From Acidimicrobiales bacterium MED-G01 (GTDB lineage Bacteria; Actinomycetota; Acidimicrobiia; Acidimicrobiales; Poriferisodalaceae), in NCBI GenBank assembly GCA_002457435.1, contig NTLA01000001.1, forward strand, positions 83,502-147,501: DNA of 64,000 nt, in the 5' to 3' direction. The notes below the pieces were generated by a model. The model had not been told where the DNA came from, did no database searches, and saw only the letters and a list, made by a program, of their open reading frames with translations. Both the position numbers and the translations under genes were made by a program. Below are positions 54,115 through 62,229 of this stretch, piece after piece. How positions within the stretch are numbered: position 1 is the stretch's first letter; every line of letters begins with the position of its first letter.

Positions 54115-54891
54115 ATGAGTGAACTTCCTGATGTTGAAAGTCTGTACCGCCTAGACAACAAGGTTTGTGTCGTAACCGGAGCATCTAGTGGTTTCGGTGA
54201 TCGATTTGCTCGAGTGTTGTCAGCAGCCGGAGCGAAGGTCGTTGTCGCGGCGCGTCGAGAGGAGCGTCTTGAGCGACTAGTCGCGGAGCTACCCGACGCG
54301 CTCGCAATCCGATGTGACGTGAGTGATGATGCTCAATGTAGAGAACTGATCGCAGAAAGTATTTCTCACTACGGTCAAATTGACGTGCTTGTCAATAATG
54401 CTGGAATCACTGACGCGATACATCCTGCTGAAGAAGCAAATATTGACCTATTCCGAAGTGTCGTTGACGTCAATCTGAATTCTTGTTTTTTGCTTTCCGC
54501 TCTTGCAGCTCAGGATATGTTGAGCCGCCAAGAGGGAAGCATCATAAACGTAGCGTCTGTGCATGGACTCGTAGCCTCGGCTCCAAACCTCCAACCGGCG
54601 TATGCCGCGAGTAAGGCAGGACTCGTGAATCTCACCCGAGATCTCGCTGTCCAATGGGCCAAGAGAGGGGTAAGAGTGAATGTGCTCTGCCCTGGATACT
54701 TTGAAACGGAACTGACTCAGGTGATGTTTGATGACGAACGCTCAAGTGGATGGATTGCTCGGAACGCCTCTATGGGGCGGGGAGGAGCACCTGAAGAACT
54801 GGATGGCGCTTTACTATTCCTAGCTAGTCAGGCCAGCAGCTATGTCACTGGAGTTCCGCTCCCGGTTGACGGGGGATGGATAGCTCGCTGA
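54115..54891 (+). CDS. Short-chain dehydrogenase/reductase
   Basis: A 258-residue classical SDR. Glycine motif VTGASSGFGDRFA, NAG in NNAGITDAIHP, Ser in INVASVHGL and Tyr-x-x-x-Lys in YAASKAGLVNLTRD are intact, so it should be active. The C-terminus ends with the typical YVTGVPLPVDGGWIAR. The frame begins at 54103 with GTG, but ATG 54115 is the likely start. It is divergent from the F420-dependent LLM gene with 73 bases between, so both may be part of one oxidation unit. The substrate is unknown. Confidence 0.93.
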   Translation: MSELPDVESLYRLDNKVCVVTGASSGFGDRFARVLSAAGAKVVVAARREERLERLVAELPDALAIRCDVSDDAQCRELIAESISHYGQIDVLVNNAGITDAIHPAEEANIDLFRSVVDVNLNSCFLLSALAAQDMLSRQEGSIINVASVHGLVASAPNLQPAYAASKAGLVNLTRDLAVQWAKRGVRVNVLCPGYFETELTQVMFDDERSSGWIARNASMGRGGAPEELDGALLFLASQASSYVTGVPLPVDGGWIAR

Positions 54892-54937
54892 GGGTTCTCG
54901 CTCAATCAGATGTATACCCGTACTCTCGGGTGTTGTA

Positions 54938-55621
54938 ATGACTGCCCGTCGGATACTTTTTTTCTTAGCTGTCCCCTCGTCTCTGATGATGTTATTGACG
55001 TGTAGCTGGGTCCTTCTAAGTCCGCAGCAGTTATCGACTGGTATTCGGTGGTTTCTTGGTGTGATCGCGCTCCTCGCGTTTGCATTGTTGTTGTGTAGTT
55101 CCATGGCCACTCTTTGGACAGGGGGTCGTCAAGAAGCGGAATTGGCGCTGGCAGCGCGGAAAGACCCTCTAACGGGATTGGGGAATCGTTTCCAAGCAGA
55201 ATCCCGTCTGGAGGATGCATTAGATCGATCCCGGAGTAGCGGTCGAGCAGTCGGCGTCGTCTTTTGCGACCTTAATGACTTTAAAGTTGTCAATGATGTG
55301 TATGGCCACACGGTCGGAGATCGACTGCTTTGCGCGATCGGCGCACGTTTTGCAGACTCAGTAAGACCAAGCGACACCGTTGCGCGATATGGAGGTGACG
55401 AGTTTGTCGTTGTATGTCCTGAATTGCGAAATGACGATGATGTCCATCTAGTTGCCGAGCGTCTTGAAATTGCGATGGACCGTCCATTTGTTATCGGCGG
55501 CCACTCTCTCACAGCGAAAGCCAGTATCGGTTTTACGGTCGGTTACGGAACTCGCAACGATGTTGAAGAACTTTTATCGCGAGCAGATGCTGCAATGTAT
55601 CGAATCAAGATGCAGCTCTAA
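54938..55621 (+). CDS. Membrane GGDEF diguanylate cyclase
   Basis: A 227-residue protein. Two transmembrane helices (about residues 5-26 and 36-58) precede a GGDEF domain: ARKDPLTGLGNR at about 72-83, CDLNDFKVVNDVYGHTVGDRLL, and the active site RYGGDEFVVVC (about 149-159). The motif is intact, so cyclic di-GMP synthesis is expected. No inhibitory RxxD motif is clear. Ends overlap by 4 bases with the convergent thioredoxin-like gene. This is the only second-messenger enzyme in the window and its sensor part is too short to name. Confidence 0.92.
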   Translation: MTARRILFFLAVPSSLMMLLTCSWVLLSPQQLSTGIRWFLGVIALLAFALLLCSSMATLWTGGRQEAELALAARKDPLTGLGNRFQAESRLEDALDRSRSSGRAVGVVFCDLNDFKVVNDVYGHTVGDRLLCAIGARFADSVRPSDTVARYGGDEFVVVCPELRNDDDVHLVAERLEIAMDRPFVIGGHSLTAKASIGFTVGYGTRNDVEELLSRADAAMYRIKMQL

Positions 55622-56148
55622 GCCAGAGCGGGGGTGCCCTCAAACGCGCCTGGATCTTGAGCAGTAGGTAAGAGCGGCTTAGACCGCCATGCCATGGCCG
55701 CCTCGACACCGTCGAGTACGCTGCGCCACTCAGCGGGATTCCACCCTTCGGCGACGCCAACGAGTGAACCATCTTGGCCGATGTGAACTAGAGCAGGAAG
55801 GCGCTCGAGACCTAAAGAGCCGACGAATTCTCTATTCTCGTCCGTTAACGCCAGCCAATTGTCGGCGTACTTGCCCAAATATTGACGAGCTCCATCACCG
55901 TTCCCTGTGACTAAGAAGGCGCACCGGATGTCAGCTTCTTCGTAATGAGCGAAGATACGATCCGCGGTTGGGATTATCCAACCGCTTTCGTGGGTGTAGG
56001 GATCGATTACGACGGCCAAAAGATTAAATGTTGTGAGCCATTGCGAAAGCGTCTGTTCAGCTCCGTCAATAGTTGCAACTGTGAGTTGTGTCGAGGGGTC
56101 AGTAGCCACGAATGCCAAGTTAGCGCGCCAGTTCGTTCTGACCTGCAT
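55618..56148 (-). CDS. Thioredoxin-fold protein lacking the CxxC motif
   Basis: A 176-residue protein resembling TlpA/peroxiredoxin-type thioredoxin folds: the segment LAVVIDPYTHESGW sits at the place of the redox helix but contains no Cys-x-x-Cys, then HYEEADIRCAFLVTGNGDGARQY, NWLALTDENREFVGSLGLERLPALVHIGQDGSLVG with the cis-Pro strand, and EWRSVLDGVE. The absence of the redox cysteines implies a structural or binding role. No signal peptide is visible. It starts at ATG 56148, divergent from the IF-2B-like gene with 39 bases between. The family assignment rests on fold features only. Confidence 0.7.
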   Translation of the reverse strand: MQVRTNWRANLAFVATDPSTQLTVATIDGAEQTLSQWLTTFNLLAVVIDPYTHESGWIIPTADRIFAHYEEADIRCAFLVTGNGDGARQYLGKYADNWLALTDENREFVGSLGLERLPALVHIGQDGSLVGVAEGWNPAEWRSVLDGVEAAMAWRSKPLLPTAQDPGAFEGTPALA

Positions 56149-56187
56149 AGAGGCAAACTCGGCTTAAGATTTATTCTGACGCTCATC

Positions 56188-57000
56188 ATGTGGCAGTCTG
56201 CTTTGGTGCATCCAATTGAAAGACTTCGATATGTAGCCCGGGCGGGAGGCTTCGACCAAACCGACTTGGCGCGTGAAGCTGCTGGTGCCTTAGCTTCACT
56301 GTGGGGTGAACCAGCAGAACTGGTCAATGCATGTAGACGGATATTGCACCATCATCCTCTTGCCGGCTCGTTGTGGGTGATGACAACAAGAATCTTGATT
56401 TCTGCTGATGCCCAGAAAGCAGCTCTGGATTTTCTTGATGAACTCAATGCTGATCTGACGCCGGACAATGTCACGGCTTCTCTTCCCAGTGGAGCAACGA
56501 TTGCCGTTATCGGATGGCCTGACCTGGCGTTAGAGAGAATTCACCTTCGAAGCGACGTGACTGTTCGAGTGATCGATGCATACGGAGAGGGTGCTGGGCT
56601 CGCAAGGTCGTTGCTTCAAAAGGGTGTCGAAGTCGAAGAAGTGCCGTTCACCGGGCTGGGACAAGCGTGCCTGACCTCTGATGTTGTTATCGTCGAAGCC
56701 GCTGCGGCTGGGCCCAGGTCTCTTATTGCGCCATCGGGTTCCTACGCTGCAGCGGTATGTGGCATGCAGTCCGGCAGTGAGGTTTGGGCCGTTGTTGGTC
56801 ATGGTCGGGCGTTACCTCAACCGTTTTTTGAGGTTATAGAACAACAGTTGGCTACGACAAACACGCTGGAATCAGACGATGAAGTGGTTCCCATTGACGT
56901 GATTACCCATATGGTCGGTCCGACCGGAGTAAGGAGCGTTAAGGACACAGTTAGAGAGGACTGTGTGGTTGCAGCAGAGCTTTTGCGCCTTGGTTTTTAG
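56188..57000 (+). CDS. IF-2B alpha/MtnA-like (Rossmann) protein
   Basis: A 270-residue protein. The N-terminal helices (about 1-95) precede an alpha/beta domain with a VRVIDAYGEGAGLARSLLQKGVEVEEVPFTGLGQACLTSDVVIVEAAAAGPRS stretch typical of the eIF-2B alpha/methylthioribose-1-phosphate isomerase fold, then AVCGMQSGSEVWAVVGHGRALPQPFFEVIE. Family members often isomerise sugar phosphates. The ATG at 56188 is favoured because the upstream frame (to 55945) lies over the divergent gene and does not resemble the family. It is convergent with the acyl-CoA dehydrogenase gene. Function in bacteria of this subfamily is not known to me. Confidence 0.75.
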   Translation: MWQSALVHPIERLRYVARAGGFDQTDLAREAAGALASLWGEPAELVNACRRILHHHPLAGSLWVMTTRILISADAQKAALDFLDELNADLTPDNVTASLPSGATIAVIGWPDLALERIHLRSDVTVRVIDAYGEGAGLARSLLQKGVEVEEVPFTGLGQACLTSDVVIVEAAAAGPRSLIAPSGSYAAAVCGMQSGSEVWAVVGHGRALPQPFFEVIEQQLATTNTLESDDEVVPIDVITHMVGPTGVRSVKDTVREDCVVAAELLRLGF

Positions 57001-57030
57001 AGGGAACAAACGATGGTTGAGTGGAGAAAC

Positions 57031-58611
57031 CTACTGAGCTTCTGCTAGGAGCCGGCGGGCGATCAGCTTGAGACAAAGTGTTTCGTCTGCGCCCTCAAAG
57101 ATCGAAAGCACTCGAGCATCAACGAAGAGACGACTAACCGTGTACTCCTCAGCAAATCCGAAACCGCCGTGAATCTGGAGAGCTTCTCGTGTTACCCACT
57201 CGGCTGCTTTGCAGACATAGGCCTTGACCATTGACGCTTCCAAGCTGCCTTCACCTTTGGCCATCATCTGGGCAACCGAATAGCTGTACTGGCGCGAGCC
57301 TTGAATGATGGCAGCCATTCGACCCAGCTTCGTTTTCGTCAGTTGGTAATCGGCCACAGGGTGACCAAACACGACTCTGTCGGTTGCATAGCTAAGAGCC
57401 TCTTCGTAAGCAGCCTGCATGACTCCGACCGCTCGTGCGGCTGTCTGAAGACGACCGTTTTCGAATCCAGCCATCTGCATGTAAAAGCCTTTGCCGAGCC
57501 CCTCGTCGCCGCCAATCAAGTTTTCGGATGGAACGAACCAATTGTCGAAAGCAATTTCGAAACTATGCATGCCTCGGTAACCCAATGTCGGGATGGCCCG
57601 ACCCTCCATGGTCCCGCCGTCATCTTGGGAAAATTCGAAACTGTGACCCTCTGCCTGAGGTTTGGGGACTATGAACAAACTAAGCCCACGGTGAGTTTTT
57701 GAACGGTCCGGGTCCGTTCGAGCTAGGAGCATCAACACGTTGGCGCGACCCGCAAACGTGCACCAAGTTTTTACTCCATTAATTACCCACCCATTGTCGA
57801 CAGCTGTGGCTGACACTTTGAGGTTCGCTACGTCAGACCCGTAATCCGGTTCTGTTACTGCAACTGCAACCATGGTTTCGCCAGTAGCAATTTTTGGAAA
57901 CCATTCTTTCTTCTGTTCTTCGGTGCCCCCTCGTTCGAGAGCTCGAGTCAGAATCTCGGGTCGGGTGATTAGTGAACCGCCTGCACCCAATGAAGCTCTA
58001 GAAAGCTCTTCGGTAGCTATAACCATTCCCATGTAGTCGCTCTCGCTACCTGTCGCAAACCCACCGTATTCCTCGGGGACGGAAAGGCCGAAACATCCGA
58101 GTTCTGCCAAGCCTTCAATAATGTCTTCGGGAATGTCGGTGTCTTGCCGGTGGATATGTTCAGCACGAGGAGCGATTTTGTCTTCGGCAAAGCGACGAAA
58201 TGTGTCTGCGACCATTGTGAAGTCGTCATCCAAATGAAGTGGAGCATTGACGGTTGCTAATTCAGCGACGAATTCTGGTGCTCGGAATTGGCGAATGAAG
58301 TCTCGTGCTGGGTCTATCTCTCCTTCTTCGACGCCCCATGCATGCTCGCGACCAAAGAGCTTGGAATGAAGTTCAGCCAGGGCATCGGCTATGAAAGCAC
58401 AAGCTATCTTGCCTTCGCTTTCCCCTTTGGCCCCGTAATCCAGGAGCGAACGGCTGATCTCAATTGCAGATGCCGAGTGCGCCAGATCGTATAAGAGGCT
58501 TTGGTGTTCATCGACATCTGTTAGAGACGCTGCATGAGCGGTTGCTCTGTCGATAACTGAGATACCGATGGCCAAGGCATCTGCTGCGGCTTGTAGGTCA
58601 GGTGCGGTCAT
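57031..58611 (-). CDS. Acyl-CoA dehydrogenase with N-terminal extension (methylsuccinyl-CoA dehydrogenase-like)
   Basis: A 526-residue flavoprotein, longer than normal acyl-CoA dehydrogenases by about 130 residues of helical N-terminal domain (TAPDLQAAADALAIGISVIDR, then LLYDLAHSASAIEI). The core shows the FAD and substrate motifs VAVTEPDYGSDVANL, WCTFAG, ALQIHGGFGFAEEYTVSRLFVDARVLSIFEGADE, the last with the catalytic Glu. An extended N-terminus of this kind is characteristic of (2S)-methylsuccinyl-CoA dehydrogenase of the ethylmalonyl-CoA pathway; this remains inference. ATG 58611 is chosen over the frame start at 58809. It is divergent from a MaoC-type hydratase. Confidence 0.92.
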   Translation of the reverse strand: MTAPDLQAAADALAIGISVIDRATAHAASLTDVDEHQSLLYDLAHSASAIEISRSLLDYGAKGESEGKIACAFIADALAELHSKLFGREHAWGVEEGEIDPARDFIRQFRAPEFVAELATVNAPLHLDDDFTMVADTFRRFAEDKIAPRAEHIHRQDTDIPEDIIEGLAELGCFGLSVPEEYGGFATGSESDYMGMVIATEELSRASLGAGGSLITRPEILTRALERGGTEEQKKEWFPKIATGETMVAVAVTEPDYGSDVANLKVSATAVDNGWVINGVKTWCTFAGRANVLMLLARTDPDRSKTHRGLSLFIVPKPQAEGHSFEFSQDDGGTMEGRAIPTLGYRGMHSFEIAFDNWFVPSENLIGGDEGLGKGFYMQMAGFENGRLQTAARAVGVMQAAYEEALSYATDRVVFGHPVADYQLTKTKLGRMAAIIQGSRQYSYSVAQMMAKGEGSLEASMVKAYVCKAAEWVTREALQIHGGFGFAEEYTVSRLFVDARVLSIFEGADETLCLKLIARRLLAEAQ

Positions 58612-58787
58612 GAGTTTCCACCACTTCATCAGGTTGTGACAATGAGTCAGACTATGAGCAGAATGTCGAAATACACAAGGTTTCTGCGAACCGAAAAGAA
58701 CTCTAGGGCGAACTATTGCACCCTGACGCCGAGGATTCCCTACGATGGCGGCGTCTTCTATGATCGCAGCCTCCAACGGAGAGACAT

Positions 58788-59297
58788 GTGAGCACTCACG
58801 ACCGTCCATTTGGCCGCCACTTCGAAGAGTTCGAAGTAGGCGACGTGTATAGACATTGGCCGGGAAAGACCATTACTGAAGCAGATGATCATTTATTTTG
58901 CATGATCACCATGAATCATCACCCGCTCCACACGAACGAGTGGTTTGCCCAAAACGAGACTGTCCATGGCAAGAACGTGGTTGTTGGCAATCTTGTTTAC
59001 TCGTTAGTCCTTGGGATGAGTGTCCCTGATGTGAGTGGCGCAGCTATAGCAAACCTTGAGGTAGAAAGTCTCACCCACCAACGACCAACTTTTCATGGGG
59101 ACACTATTTATGCCGGTACCAAAGTGTTAGACAAGGCTGAATCTAAGAGTCGTTCTGATAGAGGCATTGTCACCGTTGAGACCAAAGCAATGAACCAGCG
59201 AGAAGAAGAAGTTTGTTACTTTCGTCGCAAGGTCATGATTTGGAAACGAGATGCTGCTCCAGTACGAAACTTCCCTTATGGCGAAGACATCTGGTAG
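58788..59297 (+). CDS. MaoC-type (R)-specific enoyl-CoA hydratase
   Basis: A 169-residue hotdog-fold hydratase. The MaoC active-site motif is present as TITEADDHLFCMITMNHHPLHTNEWFA, where Asp and His act on the enoyl-CoA, followed by VVGNLVYSLVLGMSVPD and the hotdog helix SLTHQRPTFHGDTIYAGTKVL. The GTG at 58788 has a strong GGAGAG upstream. It shares a divergent promoter region with the methylsuccinyl-CoA-dehydrogenase-like gene (176 bases). The pair dehydrogenase plus hydratase fits a short CoA-thioester pathway such as beta-oxidation or mesaconyl-CoA hydration. The mutY gene overlaps its end by 20 bases. Confidence 0.92.
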   Translation: MSTHDRPFGRHFEEFEVGDVYRHWPGKTITEADDHLFCMITMNHHPLHTNEWFAQNETVHGKNVVVGNLVYSLVLGMSVPDVSGAAIANLEVESLTHQRPTFHGDTIYAGTKVLDKAESKSRSDRGIVTVETKAMNQREEEVCYFRRKVMIWKRDAAPVRNFPYGEDIW

Positions 59298-60186
59298 AGC
59301 TGGGAAAGGCGTCGTCGCCGAAAAGGAAGCGCTAAATCAGGCGTTACTTTTTTGGGTGTCGACGTCACTGCGAGATTTACCTTGGCGCGCGACGAGAGAC
59401 CCTTGGGCGGTCTTGGTATCAGAGGTAATGCTTCAGCAAACTCAGGTGAATCGAGTTGAACCCAAATACCTAGAATTTGTGGAGCGGTGGCGAACTCCTC
59501 AAGCCCTAGCTAGCTCCAGGTTTTCGGACTTGCTCAAGTTCTGGCAGGGACTTGGTTATCCCCGACGAGCACGAAACCTCTATGACGCTGCTACTCAGAT
59601 CGTCAAGTTTCATGATGGCAAAGTTCCAAGGGTTTTAGAAGAGTTGTTGCTCCTTCCTGGCGTCGGACCGTATACGGCGCGAGCAGTGATGGTCTTTGCC
59701 TTTGAGGCGCGCGTAGGAGTGTTGGATACGAATGTGGGACGGTTGCTTGCCCGTTGGAGTGGGCGTTCATTGCAAGCGAAGGAGGCTCAGCAGATAGCTG
59801 ATGAGCTTGTGGACGCTGGGAGGCCCTGGCTTTGGAACCAAGGCTTATTCGACCTAGCTGCCTTACGATGTACCAAACAGAATCCCCAATGTGTCGGGTG
59901 TCCAGTCGAAGAATGGTGTTCGTGGCACGGTGCTGGTCCTGACCCTTCTTTGGGTAGTGCTGGTGTTACGACGAAGCAGGGACGGTTCCAGGGCAGCGAT
60001 CGGCAAGCGCGAGGACGCCTTCTGAAGGCATTGACTGCCGGGCCAGTGCCTATCTCAGAGGCTGCTATGGCTATGGGAGTAGTTAACGATCAGGCGAGAG
60101 TTTCTCGCTTGATCGCTGATCTTCAAGCCGAAAGCCTCCTCACCGTTCAACGCGAGGTTCTACTGCTTGGTGATTTGCTCCAATAG
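59278..60186 (+). CDS. mutY: Adenine DNA glycosylase MutY (short form)
   Basis: A 302-residue base-excision glycosylase that removes adenine opposite 8-oxoguanine. It has LPWRATRDPWAVLVSEVMLQQTQV, the helix-hairpin-helix LPGVGPYTARAV (about residues 126-137), the catalytic Asp in VLDTNVGRLLARW and the 4Fe-4S motif C-x6-C-x2-C-x5-C (CTKQNPQCVGCPVEEWC). The usual C-terminal NUDIX-like domain is replaced by a short helical domain that ends RLLKALTAGPVPISEAAMAMG. Short forms are common in actinobacteria. ATG 59278 is within the end of the MaoC gene; the frame is open from 59251. The last 27 bases overlap the convergent UGSC gene. Confidence 0.93.
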   Translation: MAKTSGRAGKGVVAEKEALNQALLFWVSTSLRDLPWRATRDPWAVLVSEVMLQQTQVNRVEPKYLEFVERWRTPQALASSRFSDLLKFWQGLGYPRRARNLYDAATQIVKFHDGKVPRVLEELLLLPGVGPYTARAVMVFAFEARVGVLDTNVGRLLARWSGRSLQAKEAQQIADELVDAGRPWLWNQGLFDLAALRCTKQNPQCVGCPVEEWCSWHGAGPDPSLGSAGVTTKQGRFQGSDRQARGRLLKALTAGPVPISEAAMAMGVVNDQARVSRLIADLQAESLLTVQREVLLLGDLLQ

Positions 60187-60675
60187 TTCATCAATTGCCT
60201 TATCGGCGATAGTCACCATTTCATCGTCGGTGCGGTCTTGTATCGGATGTTCAACCCACACAGCGGCGGCGTCGAACCCCAATGCTTTCCCTTGAACCGC
60301 AGCACCGTCTATGAATTGGGTGGTGGCAACAAAAACACCCGGAAGGCCTCGTCGTTCCAGGTCAGTGATGTCATGCACACTGCATGACGTGCAGCTACCT
60401 CAATCAGCGAGGGCTTCTATCACCACGTCACATTTGGTCGCGATCTCATGACGTAAGTCAACTGGCGCCGGTTTAGTAAAGGTGGGCTTTCGGAAACGCT
60501 CAACCCGCAGCCCTCGTTCGACAAGCCGCTCCTCAATTCGATCGAGGAAACGGTCGCCTCTGGGTTTACTGATGTCGAGCAACCCGACCGTAAGTCCGTC
60601 AAGACTTTCTGGGCGGTTCACCCGAGGAATATCTGCGGGCGTCGCCTCATTGGTTGGATCTAGCACCTTGGTCAT
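60160..60675 (-). CDS. UGSC-family selenoprotein, UGA at 60400-60402 read as selenocysteine
   Basis: A 171-residue protein interrupted only by TGA at codon 92, in the motif U-G-S-C-T-S-C-S-V-H-D. The first 91 residues (ATG 60675, with AAGGGAG upstream) begin with MTKVLDPTNE and end in CDVVIEALAD; the rest, in the same frame, is SVHDITDLERRGLPGVFVATTQF, KALGFDAAAVWVEHPIQDRT and a C-terminal helix. This matches the UGSC family, in which the motif carries Sec or Cys; the family function is not known to me. A perfect 8-bp stem-loop begins 11 nt after the TGA, as expected for a bacterial SECIS element. It follows a Trx-domain gene by 13 bases in the same direction. Translation as a 91-residue protein would destroy the motif. 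Confidence 0.92.
60370..60388 (-). promoter_or_regulatory. Predicted bacterial SECIS stem-loop of the UGSC gene
   Basis: On the minus strand GTCATGCA (60388-60381) pairs exactly with TGCATGAC (60377-60370) around the loop GTG. The stem begins 11 nt after the TGA and the loop begins 19 nt after it, with G at its first position. AGGT/ACCT further out could extend the structure. The geometry equals that of the GrdB-like gene. Confidence 0.8.
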
Positions 60676-60688
60676 AGGTTCTCCCTTG

Positions 60689-62137
60689 CTACGGAGTGAT
60701 TTGGACGCAAACCGGGTCTGACCCCATCTCGCCGTTCACCCACCCCCCAATGATCGCCGAAAATAGGCCAGCCGCGCCACCACAGTGGACAATATGTAGG
60801 CCATTTGGCCGAAATTTTGGCAAATCCAACTCTTCCATGGCTTCAGGAATGCCTTCTGGAATGTTGCCGGCGCCTCGAATCAGTTCATGTCCGGGTCGCA
60901 CCGTCAACTCATTTATGCGATCTGCCAAATGCTCCCGAGACCATCCAGCCTCTCTGAACACTCTCGAATGGTCCGGAGCTACGGCCAGAATCGCATCAAA
61001 CCCTAAAACAAGTTTTGGATGTTGTATCGAGATCAGATTTGCTGCGTAGGTACGCGCCAGTGAATCTGGATCACGCGACAGCTGGTCAACCAGGTTTCTA
61101 GGTGCTTCGCCGGGGAAAGCGAGGACTGTGTTCGTTCCAGCTGGAAAGCCATACATCGTTGAGATTGGTGACCAGGGGGAGTCTTCTTCTCGCTCAGCAA
61201 AGCAAAATCCGACCTTTCCCGGAGATCCGAATGCCGCTCGATCAACTTCACCTGGTCGTCCTCCACCAACGTTACGGACAACAAGTTGGACCGCGCGGCC
61301 GATCGTACTGTTCGCACGGTTCCCCTGACCAAGTGCGTTGTTTCCGGAGTTCATCCCTATTTGCTGGGCTATGGGTCCGTTCACGATGAGTACCGGAGCG
61401 TGAGGCATTGTCGTGGCCAATAGGCCATGCATATTGAAAGTATCTGTACAGACAGCCTCCACTCCCGCCAGAACTATTGGCAGATACTCGGGCCGACATC
61501 CTGCCATCACTGCGTTAATAGCCACCTTTTCAACCGTGCAGGGCGCTAAATCAGGAGGAACAGATGCGACAATTTCTTCTGGTGAACGGGTAGTTCCTTC
61601 CAGCATCGCCATTACCCGGGCTTCACTTGGGGGAACCACTGGAAGTCCATCGGTCCATCCGCGGTCGAAGAGGGCTTCGTGAGTGTCTTCAAGAGATGCA
61701 AAGTCGACACGGCGAGCCCTCATTGTGGAACTGCCGAACCGAAGTTCTAAATCCGCGCTAAGGCTCGGATCAACAGAAAGTGAACCGCACCCCGGCCTAT
61801 GGTCAGGCAACTCCACCCCCAATTGAGAGACGCCGGTGATTGACTCCCACTGAGAGCGAGACCACCCCACGGTTCGAGCGGTCTCTTTTCCATCCTCTAT
61901 GACGAGAAGTGTAGGAACAGTTTCAATATTGTGATGCCACGAAATTGCCAAGTCGCCATCGAATTGTTGGTCTTCTATTCCTTCAGGAAAATTAGGTTCG
62001 TCTTGACTGAAGACCGTTAATTGATTTCCACTAGCCAATTGTTTGAGGACGGGAACAATTAGCTCACAAGTCGGACAGTCCTCCTTAACAATGACGACGA
62101 GTCCTTCTGGGAGGACAGGTAACTCGGTGGGGCTCAT
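60689..62137 (-). CDS. Thioredoxin-domain protein adjacent to the UGSC selenoprotein
   Basis: A 482-residue protein. The N-terminus (about 1-105) resembles a thioredoxin domain with a redox motif C-P-T-C (KEDCPTCELIVPVLKQL) and the cis-Pro strand ETVPTLLVIEDG. The large remainder (about 135-482) has several conserved-looking segments: RGWTDGLPVVPPSEARVMAML, LAPCTVEKVAINAVMAGCRPEY, VLIVNGPIAQQIGMNSGNNALGQGNRANSTIGRAVQL and IVHCGGAAGLFSAIIGGW. I do not recognise the domain beyond its frequent link with UGSC proteins. It precedes the selenoprotein by 13 bases, so the two likely act together, one recycling the selenol of the other. Confidence 0.8.
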   Translation of the reverse strand: MSPTELPVLPEGLVVIVKEDCPTCELIVPVLKQLASGNQLTVFSQDEPNFPEGIEDQQFDGDLAISWHHNIETVPTLLVIEDGKETARTVGWSRSQWESITGVSQLGVELPDHRPGCGSLSVDPSLSADLELRFGSSTMRARRVDFASLEDTHEALFDRGWTDGLPVVPPSEARVMAMLEGTTRSPEEIVASVPPDLAPCTVEKVAINAVMAGCRPEYLPIVLAGVEAVCTDTFNMHGLLATTMPHAPVLIVNGPIAQQIGMNSGNNALGQGNRANSTIGRAVQLVVRNVGGGRPGEVDRAAFGSPGKVGFCFAEREEDSPWSPISTMYGFPAGTNTVLAFPGEAPRNLVDQLSRDPDSLARTYAANLISIQHPKLVLGFDAILAVAPDHSRVFREAGWSREHLADRINELTVRPGHELIRGAGNIPEGIPEAMEELDLPKFRPNGLHIVHCGGAAGLFSAIIGGWVNGEMGSDPVCVQITP

Positions 62138-62229
62138 AATGTTGACGATAATCGGTTCTCCGTAGCTGTTCTAAACAGTTGACCACCTTAGGCAGCTACG
62201 ATTCGCACAGAACGGAATAAGGGGCGGCA

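Noticed and set aside
55945..56187. Longer N-terminus for the IF-2B-like protein
   Set aside because: It would run over the divergent thioredoxin-fold gene and shows no family-like sequence; ATG 56188 is better.
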